Assembly: GCA_021413595.1 (NCBI GenBank)
Contig: JAIOQD010000396.1
Span: 1-9,473 of the forward strand
Source: Bacteroidota bacterium
GTDB taxonomy: Bacteria > Bacteroidota > Bacteroidia > 2-12-FULL-35-15
DNA length: 9,473 nucleotides
Direction: 5' to 3'
Shown: positions 1-6,338 of the stretch, in pieces
Layout: each line of letters opens with the position of its first letter
Numbering within the stretch: the first letter of the stretch is position 1
Notes under the pieces: model-generated
Database searches by the model: none
Told to the model about the DNA's origin: nothing
Seen by the model: only the letters and a program-made list of their open reading frames with translations
Translations under genes and position numbers: made by a program

Positions 1-1
1 T

Positions 2-1039
2 CCGGTTGGTGATTCAACAAAAGCACCTAAACTACCCAATTTCTCAGTTGGTTCTCAATTAGGAAAACCCGACTTAGTAATTAAGCTGCGTGATCGTTAT
101 AAAATAAAGGGAAATGGGAAAGACCTTTTTCTATTGATGCGGGTGCCTTATCAAATACCAAAAGATACATTTATAAGTGCTATAGAAATTGTTCCTGGTA
201 ACCGTAAACTTGTGCATCATGTTAATGCACAACTTTTAAGTTATGAGTTTGATAAAAAGAAAGATGTGTTTAAAGGCAATACTGTTGTTGACCTAGAAAC
301 GATTCCCGATAAATTAAAAGCTTATGCAGCAATTGATTTACCTAATGATGATGGATTAACCTATCCAACACTTACACAATCGGTAGCTAATTATTTACCG
401 GGTGTAACACCTCCAATTTATCCCAATGGAATTGGGGGTTTTAAAATGGTACGGAAAGGTGCAATTTTTTTGAAAGATATACATTATGGCCCTTCAAGAG
501 TTGATACAAGCGATCAAACTGTATTCAATGTGTTTTATGCAAAACAAGCTCCAAGTCGCCCCACACAAGAGTTTCAGATGGGAACATTTGGCGTTTCACC
601 AACAGTACCCACTTTAGTGATTCCTCCTGACACAGTAATAACATTCCATTCGGATTACACTTTGCCTTTTGATATTTCTATTTTGACAATAAATCCGCAT
701 ATGCACTTGTTGGGAAAACAATTTATAGCGTTTGCTGTTACTCAACAAGGGGATACAATTCCATTGATACGAATCAAGAAATGGGATTTTCGATGGCAAT
801 ATTTTTATACGTTTAAAAAAATGCTAAAAATCCCACGTGGCGCGACTATCCATATAGAAGGGGTATATGATAATACCCGCCACAATCCAAACAATCCCTT
901 CAGCCCACCGCGCTTGGTTGCCGAACGGGAAGGAAGTATGCGTACGAGTGATGAAATGTTTCAATTTATTATTACCTATATGCCCTATCAGCAGGGGGAT
1001 GAAAACATAAGCCTTGAAAATTCTGTTATTGGAAAATAA
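2..1039 (+). CDS. Copper type II ascorbate-dependent monooxygenase-like protein, 3' part (5' end outside window)
   Basis: The frame is open from the first full codon at base 2 and ends at TAA 1037-1039, so the gene begins upstream; the TTG/ATG codons at 134/137 are internal. The visible 345 residues match the two-lobed peptidylglycine monooxygenase-like copper fold. Seen: the family entry motif GKPDLVIKL (bases 62-88), an HH pair in GNRKLVHHVN (His codons 215-220), a lone His in DIHYGPS, HMH in NPHMHLLG, and a late Met in TSDEMF. These sit where the family places its CuH ligands (HH, H) and CuM ligands (HxH, M), so both copper sites look intact. The first residues (PVGDSTKAP) resemble the linker that usually follows a cytochrome c domain in Bacteroidota relatives, so the missing N-terminus is probably a heme-c domain and the protein probably exported; this is inferred. 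The substrate is unknown. No terminator-like hairpin follows closely. Confidence 0.8.
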   Translation, partial: PVGDSTKAPKLPNFSVGSQLGKPDLVIKLRDRYKIKGNGKDLFLLMRVPYQIPKDTFISAIEIVPGNRKLVHHVNAQLLSYEFDKKKDVFKGNTVVDLETIPDKLKAYAAIDLPNDDGLTYPTLTQSVANYLPGVTPPIYPNGIGGFKMVRKGAIFLKDIHYGPSRVDTSDQTVFNVFYAKQAPSRPTQEFQMGTFGVSPTVPTLVIPPDTVITFHSDYTLPFDISILTINPHMHLLGKQFIAFAVTQQGDTIPLIRIKKWDFRWQYFYTFKKMLKIPRGATIHIEGVYDNTRHNPNNPFSPPRLVAEREGSMRTSDEMFQFIITYMPYQQGDENISLENSVIGK

Positions 1040-1136
1040 TGAATATTGAGCTCCTCAAAAAAAATTTACACAAATGGTACGAATTATTTTTTCAACATTA
1101 CCTAATATATTTTATTCCAATACGTTAATGGATAAG

Positions 1137-1151
1137 AAACCTGACAGGTTT
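1137..1151. repeat. 15-bp palindrome AAACCTGACAGGTTT
   Basis: This is a perfect 7-bp inverted repeat (AAACCTG/CAGGTTT) around one central A, about 100 bases after the stop of the upstream gene. No T-run follows, so it is a poor intrinsic terminator. From memory, ACCTGACAGGTTT-type words recur between genes in several Bacteroidota genomes; that it is a member of such a dispersed family is an inference. Confidence 0.5.
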
Positions 1152-1354
1152 AGCGGCCTTTAAAATTGAAATTACTGGATTAATTTGTAACAAGGGATGG
1201 TATCAAATATATTTTTAAGGGGAGAGTGGATTCCATCATGGGAAAACGACAACAAAAAAACACAAAATTTCCATTTGCTTGCCATTACTGAATCGGAATA
1301 AGAATTATTTATTATTCTTTTAACATTTTTAAACAATTTCTTCGACAAGGAAAC

Positions 1355-1385
1355 TTTTAATTCAAAAATAGTTTCCGTAGTTTTG
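1355..1385 (+). promoter_or_regulatory. Possible Bacteroidota-type promoter for the phosphoesterase gene
   Basis: TAGTTTTG at 1378-1385 fits the -7 box TAnnTTTG exactly. At 19-bp spacing the upstream element is only TTTT (1355-1358) instead of TTTG/TTG, so the match is half strong. A start about 5 bases after the box would fall at the left edge of the palindromic element at 1388, making that element the 5' UTR of the gene at 1514. Confidence 0.35.
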
Positions 1386-1387
1386 TT

Positions 1388-1491
1388 ATACCAAAATGAA
1401 ATATAAAATAGTCCTTTTAAAAGCCTCTGCCAAGCCCTCTCCTTGAAAAAGGCGAGGGTTGATTGGTCTATTTTATATTTCATTTTGGTAT
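1388..1491. repeat. Palindromic MITE/REP-like element with perfect 24-bp inverted repeats
   Basis: Bases 1388-1411 are the exact reverse complement of 1468-1491 (24 of 24). The 56-bp interior contains a second hairpin: CCCTCTCCTT pairs with AAGGCGAGGG around a GAAA loop with one mismatch (about 1435-1458). Just outside the arms the pairing breaks (T1387/T1492), so the ends are sharp. No target-site duplication is evident. There is no transposase, so if mobile it would be non-autonomous. It ends 22 bases before the phosphoesterase start. Alternatives are a large terminator-like or RNA-stabilising hairpin, or a dispersed REP-like repeat. Confidence 0.75.
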
Positions 1492-1513
1492 TATCACTTA
1501 AAAATCTAAATAA

Positions 1514-2767
1514 ATGCCATTAAGTATTCGTGTTTTCATTATCGGCTTATTATTACTGCTTGTTGATTGGTATTTTTATCAAGCAATTGTTACTGTTTTA
1601 AAAGAAAGTTCAGTATTCAGAAAATCTGCTTCGGCCTATATTTACTGGGGCTTTACAATCATTACGTTTTTACTTTTTTTAACCCCATCGTTCATTTCCC
1701 TTGCCGATTGGCCAAAATACATTCGTGTGTATTTATTTGCATTAGTAATAATGGTGGCTATTTCAAAAATAATTGGTTCATTGTTTCTTGCAACGGACGA
1801 TATAATTCGCTTATTTCGTTGGATTGGAAGCTATTTTACTACAAAATCAGAAATTGTAGTGGAAAATGCACACCATATTTCTCGTTTGAAATTTTTAAGT
1901 CAAATTGCTCTTGGAATGACAGCATTACCACTTGCCGGTTTCATATACGGAATGGTGAAAGGAGCCTTCGATTATAAGGTACATCCAATCAAAGTGACTT
2001 TGCCCAATCTCCCATCTTCCTTTAATGGTTTGAAAATAATCCAAATTTCAGATATTCATTCCGGAAGTTTTGTTTCTACTGCACATTTAGAAGAAGCTGT
2101 AAAAATTATTGAGAGAGAAAAGCCTGATCTTATTTTTTTTACCGGAGATCTGGTGAATGACAGGGCATCAGAAACCGACCTGTATATTGAAGTATTGAGT
2201 AAGATCAAGGCTCCCCTTGGCGTTTTTAGCACCCTTGGCAATCATGATTATGGTGATTATGTTTCCTGGGCAAGCGAAGAAGCGAAGATTGAAAATTTAA
2301 ATAATCTTAAAAATGTTCATGAACAAGTAGGCTGGAAATTATTAATGAATGAACATATTCCTATAAAAATAGGTGACGATGAAATAGCAATTATAGGTAT
2401 TGAAAATTGGGGGGGGAGTTTCCATTTTCCAAAATATGGCGATTTGAAAAAAGCCCATTCAGGAACTGAAAAATATCCTGTTAAACTGCTACTTTCCCAT
2501 GATCCTTCGCACTGGGATATACAAGTTAAAGAAGATTATAAAGACATTGATATCACCTTCAGCGGCCATACACATGGTGGTCAATTTGGCATTGAAATAC
2601 CCGGGTTTAGGTGGAGTCCTTCTCAATATGCCTATAAACAATGGGCTGGTTTATATACTCAAGAGAATCAACATTTATATGTCAACCGTGGCTTAGGCTT
2701 TTTGGGATATCCGGGACGAGTGGGTATATCGCCAGAAATAACTGTTATGGAGCTTTATAATTCTTAA
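1514..2767 (+). CDS. Membrane-anchored calcineurin-like metallophosphoesterase (YaeI/YkuE type)
   Basis: A 417-residue protein with a hydrophobic N-terminal third (segments near 5-28, 43-62, 70-92 and 128-148) followed by a dinuclear-metal phosphoesterase domain from about 172. All family motifs are present in order: SDIH (D180, H182), GDLVND (D212), GNHD (N243, H244), SHDP (H329) and GHTHGG (H352, H354). The domain ends with NRGLGFLGYPGRVG, typical of the YaeI/YkuE/LpxG-like branch. Members hydrolyse phosphoester or pyrophosphate bonds, some on lipid A precursors; the substrate here is not readable from sequence. The membrane part suggests action at the inner membrane. The ATG at 1514 precedes the first hydrophobic segment and there is no Shine-Dalgarno, normal for this phylum. 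An eight-G run (2409-2416) encodes Trp-Gly-Gly at 299-301. The gene looks monocistronic, with 238 bp before the next one. Confidence 0.88.
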   Translation: MPLSIRVFIIGLLLLLVDWYFYQAIVTVLKESSVFRKSASAYIYWGFTIITFLLFLTPSFISLADWPKYIRVYLFALVIMVAISKIIGSLFLATDDIIRLFRWIGSYFTTKSEIVVENAHHISRLKFLSQIALGMTALPLAGFIYGMVKGAFDYKVHPIKVTLPNLPSSFNGLKIIQISDIHSGSFVSTAHLEEAVKIIEREKPDLIFFTGDLVNDRASETDLYIEVLSKIKAPLGVFSTLGNHDYGDYVSWASEEAKIENLNNLKNVHEQVGWKLLMNEHIPIKIGDDEIAIIGIENWGGSFHFPKYGDLKKAHSGTEKYPVKLLLSHDPSHWDIQVKEDYKDIDITFSGHTHGGQFGIEIPGFRWSPSQYAYKQWAGLYTQENQHLYVNRGLGFLGYPGRVGISPEITVMELYNS

Positions 2768-2811
2768 ATTTTGAACTATAGAATTTTGTTTTAATAAATG
2801 GTATTTTTTTT

Positions 2812-2935
2812 CGTCCGGTTATTTGGGCCTGCCCCTTTGGGTCGGGCTTGGAGTTTATCCTGAGCGAAGTCAAAGGGCTTCAATCTTTTCCGCGGAATTG
2901 ATCCAGAGCCTGACGAAGGAATCCCTCACGCAAAC
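2812..2935. repeat. Intergenic patch of dispersed-repeat remnants
   Basis: Between the phosphoesterase and alkC-like genes is a patch visibly richer in G+C than its surroundings. It contains an imperfect hairpin at 2827-2847 (GCCTGCCCC with GGGTCGGGC, one mismatch and one wobble, TTT loop), then TATCCTGAGCGAAGTC (2856-2871) and GAGCCTGACGAAGG (2906-2919). From memory, words such as TATCCTGAGCGAAGTCGAAGG are common between genes in many Bacteroidota and other bacteria. No T-run follows the hairpin, so terminator function is uncertain. The exact boundaries are approximate. Confidence 0.55.
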
Positions 2936-3005
2936 CATGCTAAACATACGAATGCATCTTTAAAACAATATATTTCAAATTAATTAACAAATCAAAAATT
3001 ATTAA

Positions 3006-4094
3006 ATGGCTGATGCACTAAAAGAAATGTTCAATAAAAAATTCTATGAGCAATTGGCTCTTGAGTTTAGTAAGGTCGATAAGAATTTCCATCCCGAGAA
3101 ATTTGTAAAAGATGTTTCAAAAAATAGTGAGCAGCTTTCCTTAAATGAGCGGATGCGTAATACTTCTATAGTATTAAAAAAATATTTACCCTCCGATTAT
3201 AAAAGATCTCTTGAAGTACTATTTAAAGTAATACCGAATATAAAAAAAGATTACACCTCTCTTGTATTTCCTGATTTTGTTGGGTTATACGGACAGGATG
3301 ACTTCAATAGTTCAATGGATGCATTAAAATATTTTACTCAATTTGGCTCTTCAGAATTTGCCATACGTGAATTTTTAAAACGAGATTTTAATAAAACTAT
3401 TAAAGTGATGAATGGTTGGGCCGAAGATAAAAACCCTCATGTAAGACGCTTGGCTTCGGAAGGTTGCAGACCACGTTTACCTTGGTCGTTCAGGCTTGAC
3501 GAAGTAATTAAAAACCCCAAAGTTACACTATCGATCCTTGAAAAATTAAAGGCTGATGAAGAGCTGTATGTAAAAAAATCAGTTGCAAATCATTTGAATG
3601 ATATTTCAAAAGACAATACTGATTGGATGCTTAAAGTTTTAAGCGGCTGGGATAAAACCAATGCGAATACCTATTGGATAATCAAACACGCCAGCAGAAC
3701 GCTTATAAAAAAAGGAAACACTCAATCTCTTTCACTTTTCGATTTCGAAAAAAATGTAAAAGTAAATGTTACTAATTTTAAGCTAAACACATCAAAATTA
3801 AGTTTGGGTGAAGCCCTGCAATTTGACTTGGATATTAATTCCGAAAAATCAAAATCGCAAAAATTAGTCATTGATTTTGCAATTCATTATGTTAAAAAAT
3901 CAGGAGCGCTATCACCTAAAATGTTTAAATTAAAAGAGATTGATCTGAAACCGAAGCAAATCGTTCATATTTCTAAGAAGCATCGTTTTCAGGACTTTTC
4001 AACTCGTAAGCATTATTCCGGAAAACATATAATTGAGATATTTATTAATGGTGAATCCGTTCATAAAAAACAATTTGAACTTAGTGGTTGTTAA
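3006..4094 (+). CDS. alkC: AlkC-like DNA glycosylase (HEAT-like repeats plus C-terminal Ig-like domain)
   Basis: A 362-residue DNA alkylation repair protein of the HEAT-like AlkC/AlkD superfamily. The N-terminal ~240 residues are helical repeats carrying the family hallmarks HVRRLASEGCRPRLPW (145-160), YVKKSVANHLNDISKD (188-203) and the W-I-KHASRTLIKKG end (224-237). The SEG-RPRLPW signature and the extra C-terminal beta domain (about 250-360, with SPKMFKLKEIDLKPKQ and TRKHYSGKH) point to AlkC rather than AlkD, since AlkC proteins end in an Ig-like DNA-contacting domain. Known members remove positively charged alkylated bases such as 3-methyladenine and 3-methylcytosine without flipping them. 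Acidic residues near the DNA-facing motifs (E117, E152, D199) are candidates for the active site. It is cytoplasmic with no signal peptide. It stands alone, with 238 bp upstream and 99 bp downstream, and no adaptive-response regulator lies nearby. The ATG at 3006 suits the family length. Confidence 0.88.
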   Translation: MADALKEMFNKKFYEQLALEFSKVDKNFHPEKFVKDVSKNSEQLSLNERMRNTSIVLKKYLPSDYKRSLEVLFKVIPNIKKDYTSLVFPDFVGLYGQDDFNSSMDALKYFTQFGSSEFAIREFLKRDFNKTIKVMNGWAEDKNPHVRRLASEGCRPRLPWSFRLDEVIKNPKVTLSILEKLKADEELYVKKSVANHLNDISKDNTDWMLKVLSGWDKTNANTYWIIKHASRTLIKKGNTQSLSLFDFEKNVKVNVTNFKLNTSKLSLGEALQFDLDINSEKSKSQKLVIDFAIHYVKKSGALSPKMFKLKEIDLKPKQIVHISKKHRFQDFSTRKHYSGKHIIEIFINGESVHKKQFELSGC

Positions 4095-4193
4095 TTATTT
4101 CTTGTTTCTAGCTTACCGTGAATTAATTTCTTTTTTTTGAAGTTTAGGAACTGTACTTAAAGTATTCTTCTATTTTTACGTCTTCAAATACAA

Positions 4194-5207
4194 TTGAACG
4201 TGAAATCAAAATTTTTCCAACTACTTCAATACTTTATTTTACTTAGCATTGGTTTAGGGCTATCCTGGCTCTTTTTTAAAGGTCTGAATTTTGATGATCT
4301 TAAACAAGTGATCAATACCGGGAATTTTTACTGGTGCTATCTGGTACTGCTTGTATCGATAATGGTTTATGTTTTCAGGGTATTACGGTGGCAAATGCTA
4401 ATAAAATCAATAGGCTACGAAACGAAATTCAGAAATGCCTTTGCTGCTTTATCCATTGGATATTTTGTCAATTTTGCAGTACCACGTTTGGGCGAAATTA
4501 CTCGATGCTTATCAGTAAAAAAACAGGACAAGATTCCTTTTATGCAACTACTAGGGACAGTTATTATTGAGCGGGTAATTGATATTATCTGTTTGCTAAT
4601 TGTACTATTGCTCACATTACTATTACAGTTTAATCAAATCATAGATTTCTTTAACGTAAATGTTTTTAAACCGATATACAATGGCATTATTAGCAAAATT
4701 ATAGCTGGTAATAGTATCGTTTTAATTATAGTTGTAGCTGCACTATTAATTACATCAATTCTATTTTTATATTTCAGTAAAGCAATTCTCAAAAAAACGC
4801 CTCAATTCATTTTACAATTTATTCATGGCTTAAAGGAAGGAGTAACCAGTGTTTCCAAACTTAAACAAAAAAGACTTTTTATTCTTTATACTTTTTTAAT
4901 TTGGGTATGCTATTATCTAATGACCTATTTCTGGTTCTTTGTTTTTGAAGAAACTTCCATTTTAACTTGGGGAGCTTGTCTCACTATTTTGAGTATTGGA
5001 ACAATTGGGCGCTCTGTCCCTATTCAAGGAGGAGGAATGGGGGCATACCATTTTTTAGTAGGACAAGTAGTACTTCTTTATGGTGTTACCGGGGTAGTTG
5101 GAAAAACGTTAGCAACACTTATCCATGCTGGACAAACAGTTTTCACCTTCGCAATGGGGCTGGTAGGCTTAATTATTTTCTTTGTGGGTTATTGGAGAAG
5201 GAAGTAA
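4194..5207 (+). CDS. Flippase-like integral membrane protein, UPF0104 / LPG-synthase transmembrane family
   Basis: A 337-residue polytopic inner-membrane protein with hydrophobic segments near 9-29, 47-66, 84-98, 117-147, 174-195, 228-250, 258-272 and 289-334. Family motifs are GYFVNFAVPRLGEITR (89-104), with the PxRxGE-like turn, and SVPIQGGGMGAYHF (274-287). The family includes the flippase half of MprF and YbhN-like proteins; members are thought to move or handle lipid-linked molecules. The MprF-type aminoacyl-transfer domain is absent, so it is not a complete lysyl-PG synthase. The start is TTG (4194-4196), chosen because its context, TTCAAATACAATTGAAC, matches that of the cysE start; GTG at 4200 is an alternative. 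The gene ends 29 bases before a strong terminator. Substrate and partners cannot be read here. Confidence 0.82.
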   Translation: MNVKSKFFQLLQYFILLSIGLGLSWLFFKGLNFDDLKQVINTGNFYWCYLVLLVSIMVYVFRVLRWQMLIKSIGYETKFRNAFAALSIGYFVNFAVPRLGEITRCLSVKKQDKIPFMQLLGTVIIERVIDIICLLIVLLLTLLLQFNQIIDFFNVNVFKPIYNGIISKIIAGNSIVLIIVVAALLITSILFLYFSKAILKKTPQFILQFIHGLKEGVTSVSKLKQKRLFILYTFLIWVCYYLMTYFWFFVFEETSILTWGACLTILSIGTIGRSVPIQGGGMGAYHFLVGQVVLLYGVTGVVGKTLATLIHAGQTVFTFAMGLVGLIIFFVGYWRRK

Positions 5208-5236
5208 AAAAATAAGATTTTACTGTTTAAAAAGAT

Positions 5237-5273
5237 AAAAAAAATCCCCGATCAAAAATCGGGGATTTTTTTT
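5237..5273. terminator. Bidirectional intrinsic terminator between convergent genes
   Basis: An A8 run, then TCCCCGAT (5245-5252), loop CAAAA (5253-5257), ATCGGGGA (5258-5265) and a T8 run. The 8-bp core is perfect and the flanking A and T runs extend it to 16 bp. It is flanked by A on one side and T on the other, so it can end transcription from both the membrane gene at 4194-5207 (+) and the DUF4190-like gene (-), whose stop is only 3 bases away. Confidence 0.93.
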
Positions 5274-5275
5274 AT

Positions 5276-5734
5276 TTATTCTGGAGTTTTTACAGAATCT
5301 AATGCATCTTTCATTTGATTAGACAATGAATCTAAACCTTGTTCCATTCCTTTTTGGAAGGTTTCCATAAATTGACCACCTAAACCTGATTTTTCAAATT
5401 CAGTTTGCGCCTTTTTAACACCAATTACTGTACTAACAGCCAAACTAGATGCAATCAAACCAATTATTAAACCTGCAATTGCCATACCTTTTTTCCCGCC
5501 ACCTTTATTTGCTTTCATAAGGCCAAGGATACTGAATACTAAACCAAGTAAACTTACAATTAGCCAAAAACCAGACAATCCCATTCCTCCACCAAATGCA
5601 GCAGAGAAAACTGCAGCAGCAGAAATTGGCATCCATAAAACTAATGCTACAAGAGATATTACGAATCCCGCAACTGCTAAACCTTTTCCAGCCTTAGTTG
5701 GCGTGTTCGAATTTTGTGTGTTTGTTTCTTCCAT
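5276..5734 (-). CDS. Small membrane protein, DUF4190-like
   Basis: A 152-residue protein with a short polar N-terminus, hydrophobic segments near 18-37, 53-73 and 84-106, and a polar, likely amphipathic helical tail (107-150). Two related halves can be seen: KGLAVAGFVISLVAL (17-31) and KGMAIAGLIIGLIAS (82-96). The G-[LM]-A-[VI]-AG pattern before each hydrophobic segment is typical of DUF4190, a family of unknown function common in bacteria. No catalytic motif is present. It lies 141 bp downstream of the other small membrane gene and could belong to its transcript; an A/T-rich imperfect hairpin at 5787-5811 lies between them. Its stop abuts the bidirectional terminator. The ATG at 5734 fits the repeat structure. 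Confidence 0.7.
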   Translation of the reverse strand: MEETNTQNSNTPTKAGKGLAVAGFVISLVALVLWMPISAAAVFSAAFGGGMGLSGFWLIVSLLGLVFSILGLMKANKGGGKKGMAIAGLIIGLIASSLAVSTVIGVKKAQTEFEKSGLGGQFMETFQKGMEQGLDSLSNQMKDALDSVKTPE

Positions 5735-5875
5735 GTTTTTTTAATTTTTTTTAGATGTTATGTTTGTATTGTTTTTATGAAAGGCAAATAAACACAAAAA
5801 TCTGTGTTATTAAAATTTAGTTCCTATGTTTTATCAACAATTTACTGATACTTAACTATTTAAAAATTATAACTA

Positions 5876-6316
5876 TTACTTCATGAATTTTAAATTAACA
5901 GCATATAAAAGAATAAAACTAGCCGTAAGAAATATACCTGCCCAACTGATTGCCATATCAAACATTAACATGGGGGCAAATAGCAATCCTAAATTAGATA
6001 AGGCATAAAAATGAAATCCAATTTTTTTTAATTTCCACATAAAAAAAACTCCCACTAAAGAACACATTGCAAATGCAAATGTAACTAAGTAGTACCCCCA
6101 CCCGGCTTGTAGCAACATTACTGTTTCTTCCATAAGAGTTTCATCATAATTAGGAGATTTTTTCAAAAACTCAATCATTACATCCGAAAACATTGGTGTG
6201 ATCAGTGCCGAAAGACTCCCTAATCCTCCAGAAATAAAACTTAATATACATAATATGGTTAAAAAATTGGGACGTTTTAGAACCTCATTACCATTTGCTA
6301 TTTCTTCTGTTTCCAT
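5876..6316 (-). CDS. Four-helix membrane protein of unknown function
   Basis: A 146-residue protein with a charged N-terminus and hydrophobic segments near 17-41, 73-94, 101-119 and 121-142. A polar stretch at 48-68 lies between the first two. The KRPNFLTILCILSFISGG start (14-31) resembles conserved uncharacterised Bacteroidota membrane proteins I have seen, but I cannot name a family with confidence. It starts 22 bp after the stop of the M61 peptidase on the same strand, so it is probably cotranscribed with it. It has no signal peptide and no recognisable active-site residues. Confidence 0.68.
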   Translation of the reverse strand: METEEIANGNEVLKRPNFLTILCILSFISGGLGSLSALITPMFSDVMIEFLKKSPNYDETLMEETVMLLQAGWGYYLVTFAFAMCSLVGVFFMWKLKKIGFHFYALSNLGLLFAPMLMFDMAISWAGIFLTASFILLYAVNLKFMK

Positions 6317-6338
6317 TTTTTGTTTGTGTAGATTATTT

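Larger units (their letters stand above)
1040..1513. other. 474-bp intergenic region without a supported gene
   Basis: The region between the monooxygenase-like gene and the phosphoesterase is AT-rich and holds a short palindrome at 1137-1151, a possible promoter at 1355-1385 and a long palindromic element at 1388-1491. A minus-strand frame of 103 codons (1172-1483) crosses both arms of the palindromic element. Its protein is Lys/Ile/Phe-rich with no motif I recognise, so I treat it as chance. No other structure was seen. Confidence 0.6.

Noticed and set aside
1172..1483. Minus-strand frame of 103 codons in the intergenic region
   Set aside because: It runs through both arms of the palindromic element, is Lys/Ile/Phe-rich and has no recognisable motif or initiation context. 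A chance frame in AT-rich DNA is more likely.
1567..1977. Plus-strand frame of 136 codons within the phosphoesterase gene
   Set aside because: It overlaps the membrane segment of a well-supported gene in another frame and has an odd Cys/Tyr/Phe-rich composition. It is a shadow.
2969..2976. TATATTTC as a -7 box before the alkC-like gene
   Set aside because: It lacks the final G of TAnnTTTG and has no TTG at 19-bp spacing.
5787..5811. Imperfect hairpin AATAAACACA/TGTGTTATT between the two small membrane genes
   Set aside because: The stem is almost all A/T with a bulge and has no strong T-run, so it is too weak to call a terminator.
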